From Clostridiaceae bacterium JG1575 (GTDB lineage Bacteria > Bacillota > Clostridia > Clostridiales > Clostridiaceae): a DNA stretch of 54,021 bases. Under the pieces are notes generated by a model. That model searched no databases, was not told the DNA's origin, and saw only the letters and a program-made list of their open reading frames with translations. Below, one piece after another: positions 24,931 to 33,928 of this stretch (position 1 is its first letter; every line of letters starts with the position of its first letter). The stretch covers positions 1-54,021 of the forward strand of contig LQGW01000040.1 of assembly GCA_002838815.1 (NCBI GenBank), read 5' to 3'. The position numbers and the translations under genes were made by a program.

Positions 24931-25584
24931 ATGATTCGTGCTCTTTTATTTGATTTGGACGGCACAGTGGCCGACACCAACGGGCTCATTTTGGCCTCTT
25001 TTCGGCATACCTTTTCGGCCCATGGGGTGGAGGGGGTTGCGGATGAAGCCATTACAGCGCTCTTTGGAGAACCTCTGGACCGCTCCATGACGCGGTTTAA
25101 ACCGGCGGAATCAGCAGCGATGGTGGCCACTTACCGGGTGCACAACAAAGCCCACCACGATGATCTGATCCGCCCGTTTCCCGGCGTCCAGGAGGCCTTG
25201 ACGGCCCTGAAAGAAAAGGGCTATCTTTTGGGCATTGTTACCTCCAAGCGTCAGGAGATGGCTTCGCGGAGCCTCGCCTGTCTGGGGCTGGCGCCCTTCT
25301 TCGACGTGGTGGTCACGCCAGAGAACACCAAGGAGCATAAACCGCATCCTGCCCCCGTGCTTTACGCCATGGCGCGCTTGGGGGTATCCCCTGAAGAAAC
25401 GCTGATGATTGGGGACTCGCCCTACGATCTTTTGTCGGGGCGCGCTGCAGGGTGTCAAACCGTCGCCGTTTCTTGGAGTTCGCTTCCACGAACGGTGTTG
25501 GAAGATGCAAAGCCCACCTTCTTTTTAGAAGACATCAACGATCTGATGCCCCTTTTAGCGGGCCCCTTGGGAGGAGTGCAATGA
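24931..25584 (+). CDS. HAD-superfamily phosphatase (Gph/PpaX type), 217 aa
   Basis: Cytoplasmic phosphatase or pyrophosphatase. Motif I is FDLDGTVADT with nucleophile Asp8 and Asp10, motif II VTSK, motif III Lys in KPHPAP, and motif IV MIGDSPYD. A helical cap sits between residues about 15 and 80. The size and the YDLLSGRAAGCQTVAVSWS end suit phosphoglycolate phosphatase or pyrophosphatase PpaX; the substrate cannot be fixed. Its stop overlaps the start of the DUF3267-like gene. Confidence 0.87.
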   Translation: MIRALLFDLDGTVADTNGLILASFRHTFSAHGVEGVADEAITALFGEPLDRSMTRFKPAESAAMVATYRVHNKAHHDDLIRPFPGVQEALTALKEKGYLLGIVTSKRQEMASRSLACLGLAPFFDVVVTPENTKEHKPHPAPVLYAMARLGVSPEETLMIGDSPYDLLSGRAAGCQTVAVSWSSLPRTVLEDAKPTFFLEDINDLMPLLAGPLGGVQ

Positions 25585-26264
25585 ACACAATGACTGAATT
25601 ACCAAAAGGATATGAAGTACTGGAAACCCTCGATCCCATCAAGGATCCAGCGTTTATCAAGAAAAAGAGGATCGCAAGCCTGATCGTGGGCGGCCTGTTC
25701 TTCGCGCTCTTTTTCTTTTTGGTCAATCCCTTGGTTCTTTTGCTCTTGTCCTCAGGGCGTAAGGCGCCCTTGGACATTGTCTTATTGCGGGTACTGGGGC
25801 TCGTCACGGTGGTGATTTTATATCCCGTGGCGCGAGAGTGGCTCAAAAGCCGAATGATGCGGTCCGTTTCGGGCGTTAAACCTACCTTGAGCTTTTCCGA
25901 CACCTTGGCCTACGCGGGTTCAGATGCGTATTTTTCGCCCCGCGCCTACAACCGAGTGCTTCTTTGGCCGTCCATCCTTTTGGCGCTCCTTTCCTTTGCG
26001 TCTACGTTATTTCTACCCGTACCTTGGTTTTGGGTCGGCGGCCTAGCAGTGGTCATGGCCTTTTCTGGTGCGATGCGCGATTTGTTGATTTACCTTTCCA
26101 TCAAGCGGCTGCCCGCCGGGGTGTTGATTCAAGACAGCGGCCTTTTGCTGACCTATTATGTTTATAATGAAGAGGCGGCCAAGACCTTGAAAAAGACCAT
26201 TAAAGGATCCGAGGCGGCCAACCGCAAAAAGCAGGCCATTTACGGTAAGAAAAACAAACGCTAG
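25581..26264 (+). CDS. DUF3267-like membrane protein lacking the zinc-peptidase motif, 227 aa
   Basis: Four hydrophobic segments (about 32-55, 65-83, 127-148 and 150-165). The segments LAYAGSDAYFSPRAYNRVL and MRDLLIYLSIKRLPAGVLIQDSG match the later part of DUF3267 putative zincins, where a GDL and a 'L(P/I)xxxLVEDTG' end are usual. In those proteins an HExxH sits at the end of the second helix; here the equivalent place reads VAREWLKSRMM with no His-Glu pair. It is therefore probably a non-catalytic relative. It overlaps the HAD gene by 4 bases (start in the stop) with GGGAGGAG as its site. Confidence 0.6.
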   Translation: MNTMTELPKGYEVLETLDPIKDPAFIKKKRIASLIVGGLFFALFFFLVNPLVLLLLSSGRKAPLDIVLLRVLGLVTVVILYPVAREWLKSRMMRSVSGVKPTLSFSDTLAYAGSDAYFSPRAYNRVLLWPSILLALLSFASTLFLPVPWFWVGGLAVVMAFSGAMRDLLIYLSIKRLPAGVLIQDSGLLLTYYVYNEEAAKTLKKTIKGSEAANRKKQAIYGKKNKR

Positions 26265-26284
26265 GGTAGATTCTTCCAGCGCTC

Positions 26285-26339
26285 AAAAAAAGACCCTCCA
26301 GTCCTTTCTTGATAAAAGAAGGGCCGGAGGGTCTTTTTT
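26285..26339. terminator. Strong bidirectional terminator
   Basis: A near-perfect stem of about 24 bp is flanked by A6 and T6 between the convergent DUF3267-like and GtrA-YfhO genes. It can end both transcripts. Confidence 0.93.
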
Positions 26340-26360
26340 ACGCGTCACGCCCATTGCTTT

Positions 26361-29300
26361 TTAATCGCGAGTAAAATCTTCAGGCGCTGGGGGCTCCTCT
26401 TTGGGCAGGGCGTCCTCGGGCGTTGAGCCGGTGGGATCGACGGGCGTCTTTTTTGGGTGCGCAGAGCGCTTTTTGGACTGGGGCGGGGGGAAGGGATCAT
26501 AGCAGTCCTCATCCGGCAAGATGGGAGCGAAGCACGCAACAGGGCCCTTGGCCAGACGTCCCGAGGAGCGGCGAAAGACGTCGAAGGCCGCCAGAGAAAG
26601 GAGGGTGAAAAGAGTGATCCAAAGGCCGGGCAACAGGCCCTGGGAGCGGAAATGAAAATGCAGCTCGTGATCTCCAGGTTCCAGGACAATTCCCGAGAGA
26701 AAGCCGTTCATCCGCTGAATCTCCAGGGGCTTGCCACGATCGGTGACCCGCCAGCCTTTATTGTAGGGGATGTTCAGCACCAAGGCGCCCCGCGTGTCGT
26801 TTTTGATGCGCCCCGTGATGTGGTTGCCCTGGAGGTTGAGGTCCTCGAGATTGAAGCGGTTTCGTGCCGCCATGAGCTCGGGGAAGGAGCGAAGGTCCAC
26901 TCGGTGTAGGTATAAATCGCGCAGCTCATAGGTTTTTTCTTGAGCATTCCAGCGGATTTTGGAATCCGCTCCATTGACCGCAAAGGTCCAATCGTTGGTG
27001 TAATAAATGTAGGGGTTGTGCTCATAGGACTTAAAGGTGGATTTGCCGTTGACGGTTTGGCTAAACTCCATCCGATCTTCTGGTCGCAGATAGGCGTGCA
27101 GATAAATCTGAGATCGTTCATAGGGCTTGGGGATGGTGAAATCCACCGTCCCCTCGCTCAAAAACTCGATGCGCTTGCCGTCAAAGAAGACGCGCTCAAA
27201 GCTCATGACGTCCTTGGACAGGGGAAGCGCCTCGGAGCGTTTCGCAGCGCCCTTGGGCAGATTGTTGTTTTTTTCAGTGACGGCATAGTGCAAAAGATTT
27301 AAATCCATATCCGGTTGAATCATGCGGTAGAGCGACGCCACCGGCAGTTCGGCATCATACCAAAGATCCAGCCCAGAGAAATAGGGGTTTTCATAGAGGG
27401 AATAAACACTGTTTTGGTAAATCTTTTTGAAATACGGGAGCGGCTGGTAGCTCTCGTTGTCCACCACGAGATAGCGAACGCCAAAGAGCCCTTGCAAGAG
27501 CAGCCGATCGTCGAGGTTTTTGAATGAGGAGAGGTAGACGATGTCGTGGCGGATATTTAGAATTCGCTTGATCCAGTCGTGCTGGGTCCCATCCGTCATG
27601 GAGGCAAAGGTGGACATACCATAGTAGCCAAAAAGGGTGGGGGCATTTTCAAAATTGTTGCTGCGAAATGCAGTGCGGTAAAATTCATTAGGTCCGGGCA
27701 CGGTTCGGCTGAATACATCCCACATCTCGGGGGTTTTCATGCGCTCTTGCGCCATCTGAGTGGTGTTCATATTGAGGGTTTGATCCTTGGCGTAGGCAAA
27801 ACCGTTGGCGATCATGATGCCGGCCACCAGGGCAACCACTACGCCGTCTAGGGCCTTTTTGACCCGGCGCGAGGCGACTCGTCGCTGGCGCAGGGAAAGG
27901 AGCAAAAAGGCCAAAAGGTTGAAGACGAATACTGCAGTGTAAAGGCCTTTGCTCGGGAGGCTTTGGAAGGCATCAAAGCGTAAGATCAAAAGAATCAACG
28001 AGCCAGCTAAAAGAATGAGGACGAAGGCGGGGTGGAGGTAATTGCGTTTTTTTCCTTCGTCCAAAAGGTCCGCGAGAGCGTAGGCAAAGACGAACACCAA
28101 GAGGTAGAACCAGCGTTCTGAATGGTAATTCATGCCGTTGAGGAAATAGCCTGTGAAGGGGAAAAGGTATAAGACAAAAGAGACCAGCATCAGGACCATT
28201 TTGCGCCGTGTCAGCGACTGGGTGCGCCGATAGTTTAGGAAAAACGCCAGCAAAATCAGAATGGGTACGCCCAAGCTTGAGTTGTTGAAAAAGAGATTGA
28301 TGGGCAGATTTTTGTAAAAATCCGCCACAAAAAACCGGGTGACCGGGTTCACCGTATCGAACCGATCAATGCGAAGGAACGCCAAGACTTGGGGCAAAAA
28401 AGCCACCATGGAGACGCCCAGCGCTGCGACGCCTTGCCAGGCAACGGATCCAACTTCTTGAGCGTAGGCGATAAGATGGGCGCGCCTTCCCGAAGCTTTG
28501 GGTCGGGATACGGTCATGATCAAGACAAAGAGGATGAAAAAAAGAAAGGTCTGGTAGGCAAAATAATAATTGTTGACGCAGCAAAGGGCGGCCGAGATCA
28601 CAAGGGGCCAAAAGTTGCGTTTTTTCTGCCAAATGCGCAGGCCCAGCACCATGAGCGGCACCCATAGAAAGGCATCGGTGAAAAAATCAAAATAGTTGGC
28701 ATTCCAAAGATAATGAATGCAGCCGCCATAGACGAAGGCGGCGGCAAGAGACGATCCCTTGCTGCGCTTTTCGTAGCGCAAAAGGCCGTACATGGCGGCC
28801 ATGATGAGGACTTGCTTATATATGGAAATAAAGAGCTTTAAGTTTAGAGAATTTTCCAACGTGTACCAACCCTCGGGGAGGATCTTAAAGATCGGCAACA
28901 GGCTCCATAAGATAGGGGAGGTGGTGTAGTAATAGGAAAATTCGGAGAAAATATCCCCGCCCATGCCATAGGTCCAAGACCATAGATGCCCTTTGAGCAG
29001 CACCTCTTTGATGAGGTAGGGCAAAAAGTAGATCATCTGCATGGTGGAGTCGGTGTGGTCGTCGCCGTAGAGAAATCCGGAGCGGAAGATGTAGCCGTGA
29101 AGGATCACCGCAAAGACAATCAGAGCAAGAAGGATCCAAAGATCCGAGGCGCAAAGCCAGGGGGTTTTCTGCGCCGCGCGCGCTTCTTGTTGGTGGCGAA
29201 GGCTCAGGCTTTTCGCCCGCTTTTGTCGCAGCCGCTGCCGATACAGGGCGCGACCCGAGGGGGCTTCATTTTTCGGTCCCGCCGCCTCGGGGTTGTTCGG

Positions 29301-29738
29301 GTCCTTGGGGGTATCGTCCTTGGTCAAGACCAGACGCGTGACGGCGTAGGTGATGGGAATGGCGATGAGGGAGGCAAAGAGCCCGGAGATCCCTTTGGGC
29401 ACGTGAAGTTTTTCCACCAACAGCCATAAGCCCCCTTGGGAGATGATGAAGTTCGGTAAGGTGGTGACGGGGAACTGTAGGAACTTCTTCCAGGTCAGGC
29501 GGGTTTTAAACGTGAAATAGGTATTGAGAAAAAAGCTCCCCACCATGGATAACAGGAATCCCAGGGTGAAGGCCAGGGCATAGGGGAGGGTCCACGCTAA
29601 AAAGAGCGTGTACCAGAGCCAAAAATGCAGGGTATTCACGCCGCCGATGAAGACAAAGCGTAGGGCGCAGGACTGCAGCCAGGGGTGATTGCGCAACCCT
29701 TCGGGCAAGCGTTCATAAAGGGACTTTAAAGGATTCAA
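26361..29738 (-). CDS. GtrA-YfhO fusion: flippase-like domain plus membrane glycosyltransferase, 1125 aa
   Basis: Residues about 22-142 form a four-helix GtrA/GtcA domain (FVFIGGVNTLHFWLW, FLLSMVGSFFLNTYFTFK), the type that flips polyprenyl-phosphate sugars. A charged linker (145-195) leads to a YfhO-type GT-C glycosyltransferase: about 12 helices from 200 to 650, with GDDHTDSTMQMIYFLPYL and YGMGGDIFSEFSYYY in the first outer loop, then a large extracellular domain and a final helix near 1050. Bacillus YfhO, with CsbB and GtcA, adds sugars to lipoteichoic acid. Here GtcA and YfhO functions are on one chain. The start is TTG at 29738, overlapping the stop of the upstream glycosyltransferase. 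The Pro-rich tail is unremarkable. Confidence 0.85.
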   Translation of the reverse strand: MNPLKSLYERLPEGLRNHPWLQSCALRFVFIGGVNTLHFWLWYTLFLAWTLPYALAFTLGFLLSMVGSFFLNTYFTFKTRLTWKKFLQFPVTTLPNFIISQGGLWLLVEKLHVPKGISGLFASLIAIPITYAVTRLVLTKDDTPKDPNNPEAAGPKNEAPSGRALYRQRLRQKRAKSLSLRHQQEARAAQKTPWLCASDLWILLALIVFAVILHGYIFRSGFLYGDDHTDSTMQMIYFLPYLIKEVLLKGHLWSWTYGMGGDIFSEFSYYYTTSPILWSLLPIFKILPEGWYTLENSLNLKLFISIYKQVLIMAAMYGLLRYEKRSKGSSLAAAFVYGGCIHYLWNANYFDFFTDAFLWVPLMVLGLRIWQKKRNFWPLVISAALCCVNNYYFAYQTFLFFILFVLIMTVSRPKASGRRAHLIAYAQEVGSVAWQGVAALGVSMVAFLPQVLAFLRIDRFDTVNPVTRFFVADFYKNLPINLFFNNSSLGVPILILLAFFLNYRRTQSLTRRKMVLMLVSFVLYLFPFTGYFLNGMNYHSERWFYLLVFVFAYALADLLDEGKKRNYLHPAFVLILLAGSLILLILRFDAFQSLPSKGLYTAVFVFNLLAFLLLSLRQRRVASRRVKKALDGVVVALVAGIMIANGFAYAKDQTLNMNTTQMAQERMKTPEMWDVFSRTVPGPNEFYRTAFRSNNFENAPTLFGYYGMSTFASMTDGTQHDWIKRILNIRHDIVYLSSFKNLDDRLLLQGLFGVRYLVVDNESYQPLPYFKKIYQNSVYSLYENPYFSGLDLWYDAELPVASLYRMIQPDMDLNLLHYAVTEKNNNLPKGAAKRSEALPLSKDVMSFERVFFDGKRIEFLSEGTVDFTIPKPYERSQIYLHAYLRPEDRMEFSQTVNGKSTFKSYEHNPYIYYTNDWTFAVNGADSKIRWNAQEKTYELRDLYLHRVDLRSFPELMAARNRFNLEDLNLQGNHITGRIKNDTRGALVLNIPYNKGWRVTDRGKPLEIQRMNGFLSGIVLEPGDHELHFHFRSQGLLPGLWITLFTLLSLAAFDVFRRSSGRLAKGPVACFAPILPDEDCYDPFPPPQSKKRSAHPKKTPVDPTGSTPEDALPKEEPPAPEDFTRD

Positions 29739-30706
29739 GAGGCGTTGTCATCCTTTCCGCAGGGCATGCGCAGGTGGGGCAGGTTGGTTTCAGAGACCAA
29801 AAAGTGAGGGCGGCCCTTCACTTCATAGTAGATCTTGCCGATGTACTCTCCCAAAATGCCGACGGAAATCAGCTGGATGCCCCCCACCAAGAGGACCGCC
29901 GAGATCATGGTGAAATACCCCGGGGCTTCAATGCCCACGACGAGGACGCGGACCAGCGAGTAGATAATGTAGATCAGGCCCAGGAGCATGGTGAAAAGAC
30001 CCGTGTAGAAGCTGATGCGCAGGGGCTTGTCGTTGAAGCTCATGATGCCGTCCACGGCGTATTTTAATAGGGCGCGGAAGGACCACTTGGTGGTGCCCTC
30101 TTCGCGGGCGACGTTCTCATAGGGTATGGTGATGCCGTCAAAGCCGATCCAGGCGAAGAGTCCTTTGGAAAAGCGGGTGGACTCCTTCATAGCGAGGAGG
30201 CTGTCCACTGCCTTTCGAGAGAGCAGGCGAAAATCCCCGACGCCATCCTCCAGGTGCACATCCATCAGGTTGTTGACGAGGCGGTAGTAGAGGCGGGAGA
30301 AGAAGGTCCGGCCCTTGGCGTCCCCCGTGCGGGTACGCTTGGCCATAACCTGATCGTAGCCTTTTTGCGCCGCGTCCATCATTTTCGGCAACAGATCCGC
30401 GGGGTGTTGCAAATCGGAATCCATGATCACGGCGTAATCGCCACGGCAGTAAGTGAGTCCAGCCAGCATGGCGGACTCTTTGCCGAAGTTTCGGGAAAAG
30501 CTGATGTATTTGATGCGCAGATCCGTTTTGGCCATGCGCCGGATCTGCGCAAGGGTGCGATCGTGGCTCCCGTCGTTGATAAATATCAGTTCAAAATCAT
30601 AGCCGTGAGCCCTTCCATGAGGCTCCAAGGCATCGCGTACGCGCGTCCAGAGCTTTTCAATGGAGGCCTCTTCATTATAGGCGGGGGTAATGATCGATAG
30701 CAGCAT
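29735..30706 (-). CDS. Polyprenyl-phosphate glycosyltransferase (GtrB/CsbB-like), 323 aa
   Basis: Family 2 glycosyltransferase that loads a sugar onto undecaprenyl phosphate at the cytoplasmic face. It has IITPAYNEEASIEKL, FINDGSHDRTL and the DSDLQHPADLLPKM metal site (DxDxQ), ARTRTGD-like KRTRTGDAKGR, then two C-terminal transmembrane helices (about 235-260 and 270-295). This is the standard GtrB/CsbB/DPMS-like layout. The sugar donor is not evident. It is directly upstream of, and overlapped by, the GtrA-YfhO gene, so the operon encodes loading, flipping and transfer. The start has AAAGGAG upstream. Confidence 0.9.
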   Translation of the reverse strand: MLLSIITPAYNEEASIEKLWTRVRDALEPHGRAHGYDFELIFINDGSHDRTLAQIRRMAKTDLRIKYISFSRNFGKESAMLAGLTYCRGDYAVIMDSDLQHPADLLPKMMDAAQKGYDQVMAKRTRTGDAKGRTFFSRLYYRLVNNLMDVHLEDGVGDFRLLSRKAVDSLLAMKESTRFSKGLFAWIGFDGITIPYENVAREEGTTKWSFRALLKYAVDGIMSFNDKPLRISFYTGLFTMLLGLIYIIYSLVRVLVVGIEAPGYFTMISAVLLVGGIQLISVGILGEYIGKIYYEVKGRPHFLVSETNLPHLRMPCGKDDNAS

Positions 30707-30871
30707 GATGGCTCCTTTAAACGGGGACCAAGGGCCCCAAGGGGTTGGAGAGAGGGGCTCGAAATGGAACCAGTTGAGCCCACAGTTTATTCCCGTTCAT
30801 TTTACCCCATCCGTAGCGCGCATTCAATTTCAAAGCGGTGACAGCAGCGCTTGGAACCCCCGGGGAAACGA

Positions 30872-30912
30872 AAAAGAGGGCCCCAAACCGCTGACGGCTG
30901 GGGGCCCTCTTT
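30872..30912 (-). terminator. Terminator of the D-Ala carboxypeptidase gene
   Basis: The stem AAAGAGGGCCCC/GGGGCCCTCTTT is followed on the minus strand by T5. It lies just after the stop of the minus-strand carboxypeptidase gene. Confidence 0.85.
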
Positions 30913-30933
30913 AAGGAGTCCAAGGAACTTCTT

Positions 30934-32268
30934 TTAGAAAGGTTCGTTGTCTTGGGGATAACGGGCGGCGCGGCGCCGGTTGTCTTTTCGCTTGTTGTGG
31001 ATTCGTTCTTGAACGGCGCGTCGGGTGCGGATGATGCGCACGAGGATCAAGATGAGGAGGATCAAGACCAAGAAGGCACCCACCGTCAGGGCCAGATAAG
31101 GCACTGCATTGGGGATGATCACCGAATCCTTGGTGTTGGTGGCCGAGAGGGCTTTGCTGGTAAGGGTTTTGCCTCCGGCGCTCAGAGAAACCTGGGCCAC
31201 GGGATCGCCCTCACGTAAGGAAAAAACGTTGAGCCCTTTCAACGGCTTCACCTTCGGGGTGAGCTCTTTGCCGGTGTTGTTGAGGGTGTTGTTGTAAAAC
31301 AACAGGTCGTCCTGCAACGTGGCTTTTAAATGCATCCGTCGTTTGGGGCCGAAGAAGCGGAACAAGGAATAGTCCACGGAAATGCCTTCCACGGGGCTGT
31401 CCTTGGACAAAAAGGGCACTTTCTTCATGGCGTAGGCTTCATCGGCCAGGGCGGCCATGTCCGTGAATACTGCCGTGCTTTCAAGGGAGCTTCCATCGTG
31501 GAGGAGGATTTGCAGAATTTCTCGTTTGTCTCGCACAAAGATTCCGGCAAGGCAGCGTCCGGCTTCTTCCGTGAATCCAGTCTTGCCACCGATGTTTCCG
31601 CCTTGGCCCAAGAGACGGTTGGTGCTTTTGATCTCGCCGATGGGCTGGTGTTTGGTGCGGATCTGGGTCGTCTGCGTCGCCAGAGTTTCCCGCACCCAAG
31701 GATTGGCATAAGCAGCCTTTAATAGGATGGCCAGATCCCGGGCCGTGGTGTAGTGCTGATCCGAATGGAGCCCTACGGGGTTTGTGAAGTGGGTGTTATT
31801 CATGCCGAGCCCTTGAGCCCGATCATTCATCAGCGCCACAAAGTTTTCCACGGTTCCGCCAACACCCTCAGCGGCCACGATGCACATGTCGTTGGCCGAA
31901 GGCATGAGGATGGCCTTCATGCAGGCATCTGCGGTGATCTCATCTCCCTCATAGAGGATGAAGAGGTTCGTATTGATGGAGAAGGCTGGGGCGTCCAAAG
32001 CGTTCTTTGTGATGGTCAGCTCCGTATCTTCTTGGGCGTGCTCCGCCAACAAAAGCGCCGTCATGATCTTTGTCAGGGAGGCGGGATACATTTTCTCGTC
32101 CATGTTTTTCTCCAAAATCACTTCGTCTGCGCGAAGATCGTAGGAGATGGCCGCTTTGGCTTTAATGCGTGGTTCGACAGGAATCAGCTTAGTGGGTTGA
32201 GCCAGGGCTTGGGGGGCGCTGAAAAACAGCAAAAGCATCAAGAGAAGAACGGATAACAAACGTTTCAT
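30934..32268 (-). CDS. Serine-type D-Ala-D-Ala carboxypeptidase (peptidase S11, PBP5-like), 444 aa
   Basis: Trims the terminal D-Ala from peptidoglycan stems on the outer face of the membrane. A signal peptide covers residues 1-23 (cut after ALA). Catalytic motifs are SLTK (Ser64, Lys67), SAN in MPSANDM, and KTG in GGKTGFTEEAG. A beta-rich domain follows (about 280-385), then a C-terminal transmembrane helix near 397-420 and a basic tail. Many S11 enzymes use an amphipathic anchor; here a true helix is predicted. The start at 32268 (AAAAGGAG upstream, proper signal peptide) is preferred over an upstream in-frame codon at 32376. Confidence 0.93.
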   Translation of the reverse strand: MKRLLSVLLLMLLLFFSAPQALAQPTKLIPVEPRIKAKAAISYDLRADEVILEKNMDEKMYPASLTKIMTALLLAEHAQEDTELTITKNALDAPAFSINTNLFILYEGDEITADACMKAILMPSANDMCIVAAEGVGGTVENFVALMNDRAQGLGMNNTHFTNPVGLHSDQHYTTARDLAILLKAAYANPWVRETLATQTTQIRTKHQPIGEIKSTNRLLGQGGNIGGKTGFTEEAGRCLAGIFVRDKREILQILLHDGSSLESTAVFTDMAALADEAYAMKKVPFLSKDSPVEGISVDYSLFRFFGPKRRMHLKATLQDDLLFYNNTLNNTGKELTPKVKPLKGLNVFSLREGDPVAQVSLSAGGKTLTSKALSATNTKDSVIIPNAVPYLALTVGAFLVLILLILILVRIIRTRRAVQERIHNKRKDNRRRAARYPQDNEPF

Positions 32269-32489
32269 GGGGACTCCTTTTCGGCGGATGGCTAGAGGTG
32301 AATTCGGCGAAAAATGGGGCCGGAGGTCGTCTTTTTGAGAACACGCGCCGAGGCCAAATGCCGTATAATAAAACATATATTCTTCATCATCCTATCACAG
32401 GTGAAAATGAGAGACAATGAAGCGCGCCCTTTTTTGCCCGGATCAATAAAAGAAGCAAGAAAGGAACGATTAAAGGAGGGAGCCAAAGG

Positions 32490-33113
32490 GTGATTCAATT
32501 AGAAGCCTTTCGAGGCCGCAAGGGACGTCCCTTGGGGGCCTACCGAGAGAGCGCGGTCCTGGTACTTTTGCAAAAAAGACCCGAGGGCGCGGTGTTGCTC
32601 TTGGAAAAACGCGCCCGACAATTAAGAGCGCAGCCTGGAGACATCAGTTTTCCCGGGGGAAGCCTCGAGCCGGGGGAAACTCCGCAAGAGGCGGCGCTGC
32701 GCGAAACTAAGGAAGAACTGGGGCTGGATCCTCAAGGAGTGGATGTTGTCGGGGCTTTGGACTATTACATTGCGCCCAACGGCCTCATCATCCATCCCTT
32801 TGTGGCCGCTACCGCCGTCCAGGAGCTTTGCCCCAATCCAGAAGAGGTGGAGCGGGTGCTCACCATTCCCTTGACGGATCTTTTGAGCCAGGAGCCGGAG
32901 GTCTTCCCCCTGGCCTTTGCGCCAGAGCCCGGGGAGGATTTTCCCTTTGATCGCATCCAGGGAGGACGAGGCTATCCCTTTCGCCGGCCCGTCATCGACC
33001 AATATTTTTATCGAGCCGGGGATGAGTTCATTTGGGGCATTACGGCGAGGATTCTCTTGCAGTTTTTAAATCTTATAAAAGAAGCCAATCCTTCTTGGGA
33101 TTTGCCAAAGTGA
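32490..33113 (+). CDS. Nudix hydrolase, CoA pyrophosphatase type, 207 aa
   Basis: Hydrolyses nucleoside diphosphate-linked compounds, probably CoA and its derivatives. The Nudix box is complete at residues 57-79 (GSLEPGE...REtkEELGL pattern), and it is preceded by RARQLRAQPGDISFPGG, the extra motif of the CoA-specific branch. The start is GTG at 32490 with AAAGGAGGGAGC upstream; no ATG fits. It stands alone between the divergent carboxypeptidase and the metal-uptake operon. Confidence 0.88.
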   Translation: MIQLEAFRGRKGRPLGAYRESAVLVLLQKRPEGAVLLLEKRARQLRAQPGDISFPGGSLEPGETPQEAALRETKEELGLDPQGVDVVGALDYYIAPNGLIIHPFVAATAVQELCPNPEEVERVLTIPLTDLLSQEPEVFPLAFAPEPGEDFPFDRIQGGRGYPFRRPVIDQYFYRAGDEFIWGITARILLQFLNLIKEANPSWDLPK

Positions 33114-33196
33114 AGAGTCGATGCTTTTCGTTGCCCGAGGATTGGGAGTTGTGGAATTTTTATTTTTAAAAACCTGCGTTTTTTTGGAAAAAGTGC

Positions 33197-33226
33197 TTGC
33201 AACCCGAGGAGGGGGGAGAGTATACT
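33197..33226 (+). promoter_or_regulatory. Promoter of the metal-uptake operon, TTGCAA-N18-TATACT
   Basis: -35 at 33197-33202 and -10 at 33221-33226, about 50 bases before the regulator gene. The operator dyad lies just downstream, at the expected transcription start. Confidence 0.65.
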
Positions 33227-33234
33227 GAAGAAAG

Positions 33235-33248
33235 TTAGGGAAACCTAA
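33235..33248 (+). promoter_or_regulatory. DtxR/MntR-type operator TTAGG-N4-CCTAA
   Basis: A perfect 5-bp dyad with a 4-base centre overlaps the predicted start point. The TTAGG...CCTAA form resembles DtxR/IdeR/MntR-class sites, and the first gene of the operon encodes such a regulator, so metal-dependent autorepression is likely. Confidence 0.65.
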
Positions 33249-33274
33249 AAAGTTTAAGGAGGGATGCCAAGATT

Positions 33275-33928
33275 ATGAATCGATCCTCTAATCAGGAAGA
33301 TTATTTAAAGGCCATCTTTGAAGCCGGGGGCGACGAGGGCCCCGTTTCCAATAAGGAAATTGCCCGTCGCCTCTCGGTATCACCCCCGTCGGTTACGGAG
33401 ATGCTGACCAAGCTCAAGACCGATGGTCTCATTGATTCCGCCCCTTATAAAGGGTCCATGCTCACGGAGCGGGGCTTGGCCGTCTGCTCGCAGGTGCTCT
33501 CCAGCCATAAAATGTGGGAGGTCTTTCTGCGGCGGCATTTGGGTTACTCTTGGCAGGAATCCCATGCAGATGCCCACCTTTTAGAGCACATCGCTCCTTC
33601 AAGGATGGTGGAGCGCTTGGCGTCTTATCTGAACTTTCCCTCCGAGTGCCTAGATCATGAACTCAAGGAAATGGGGGCTTGTCCCATCCCATTATCTGCC
33701 GCTGCCCCAGGAGCCACGGTGAACATTCTTTGGACCAAAGAAGACGAGAATCTTCTGGCCGCTTTGGATGAACTGGGGCTGCCCGCCAATGTCCCCTTGA
33801 AGGTGCTTGCCGCATCCCCTTCCGAAGAAGGGGTGAAGGTTCAAGCGAACACCCAAACCTTTACGTTATCGAAAACCATGGCCGCTGAAATTTATGTAGC
33901 AAATGCGGACCGGGGAGGAGAAGAATGA
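33275..33928 (+). CDS. DtxR/MntR-family metal-dependent transcriptional regulator, 217 aa
   Basis: Metal-sensing repressor, probably for Mn or Fe. The N-terminal winged helix (about 1-65) has SNQEDYLKAIFE, ARRLSVSPPSVTEML and the wing. The dimer and metal-binding region (70-135) contains HKMWEVFLRRHLGYSW, ADAHLLEH and CLDHELKEM. Residues about 145-215 form a FeoA/SH3-like domain. The length is that of three-domain DtxR proteins. The first gene of the uptake operon, it overlaps the binding-protein gene by 4 bases. It probably binds the dyad at 33235-33248. Confidence 0.9.
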   Translation: MNRSSNQEDYLKAIFEAGGDEGPVSNKEIARRLSVSPPSVTEMLTKLKTDGLIDSAPYKGSMLTERGLAVCSQVLSSHKMWEVFLRRHLGYSWQESHADAHLLEHIAPSRMVERLASYLNFPSECLDHELKEMGACPIPLSAAAPGATVNILWTKEDENLLAALDELGLPANVPLKVLAASPSEEGVKVQANTQTFTLSKTMAAEIYVANADRGGEE

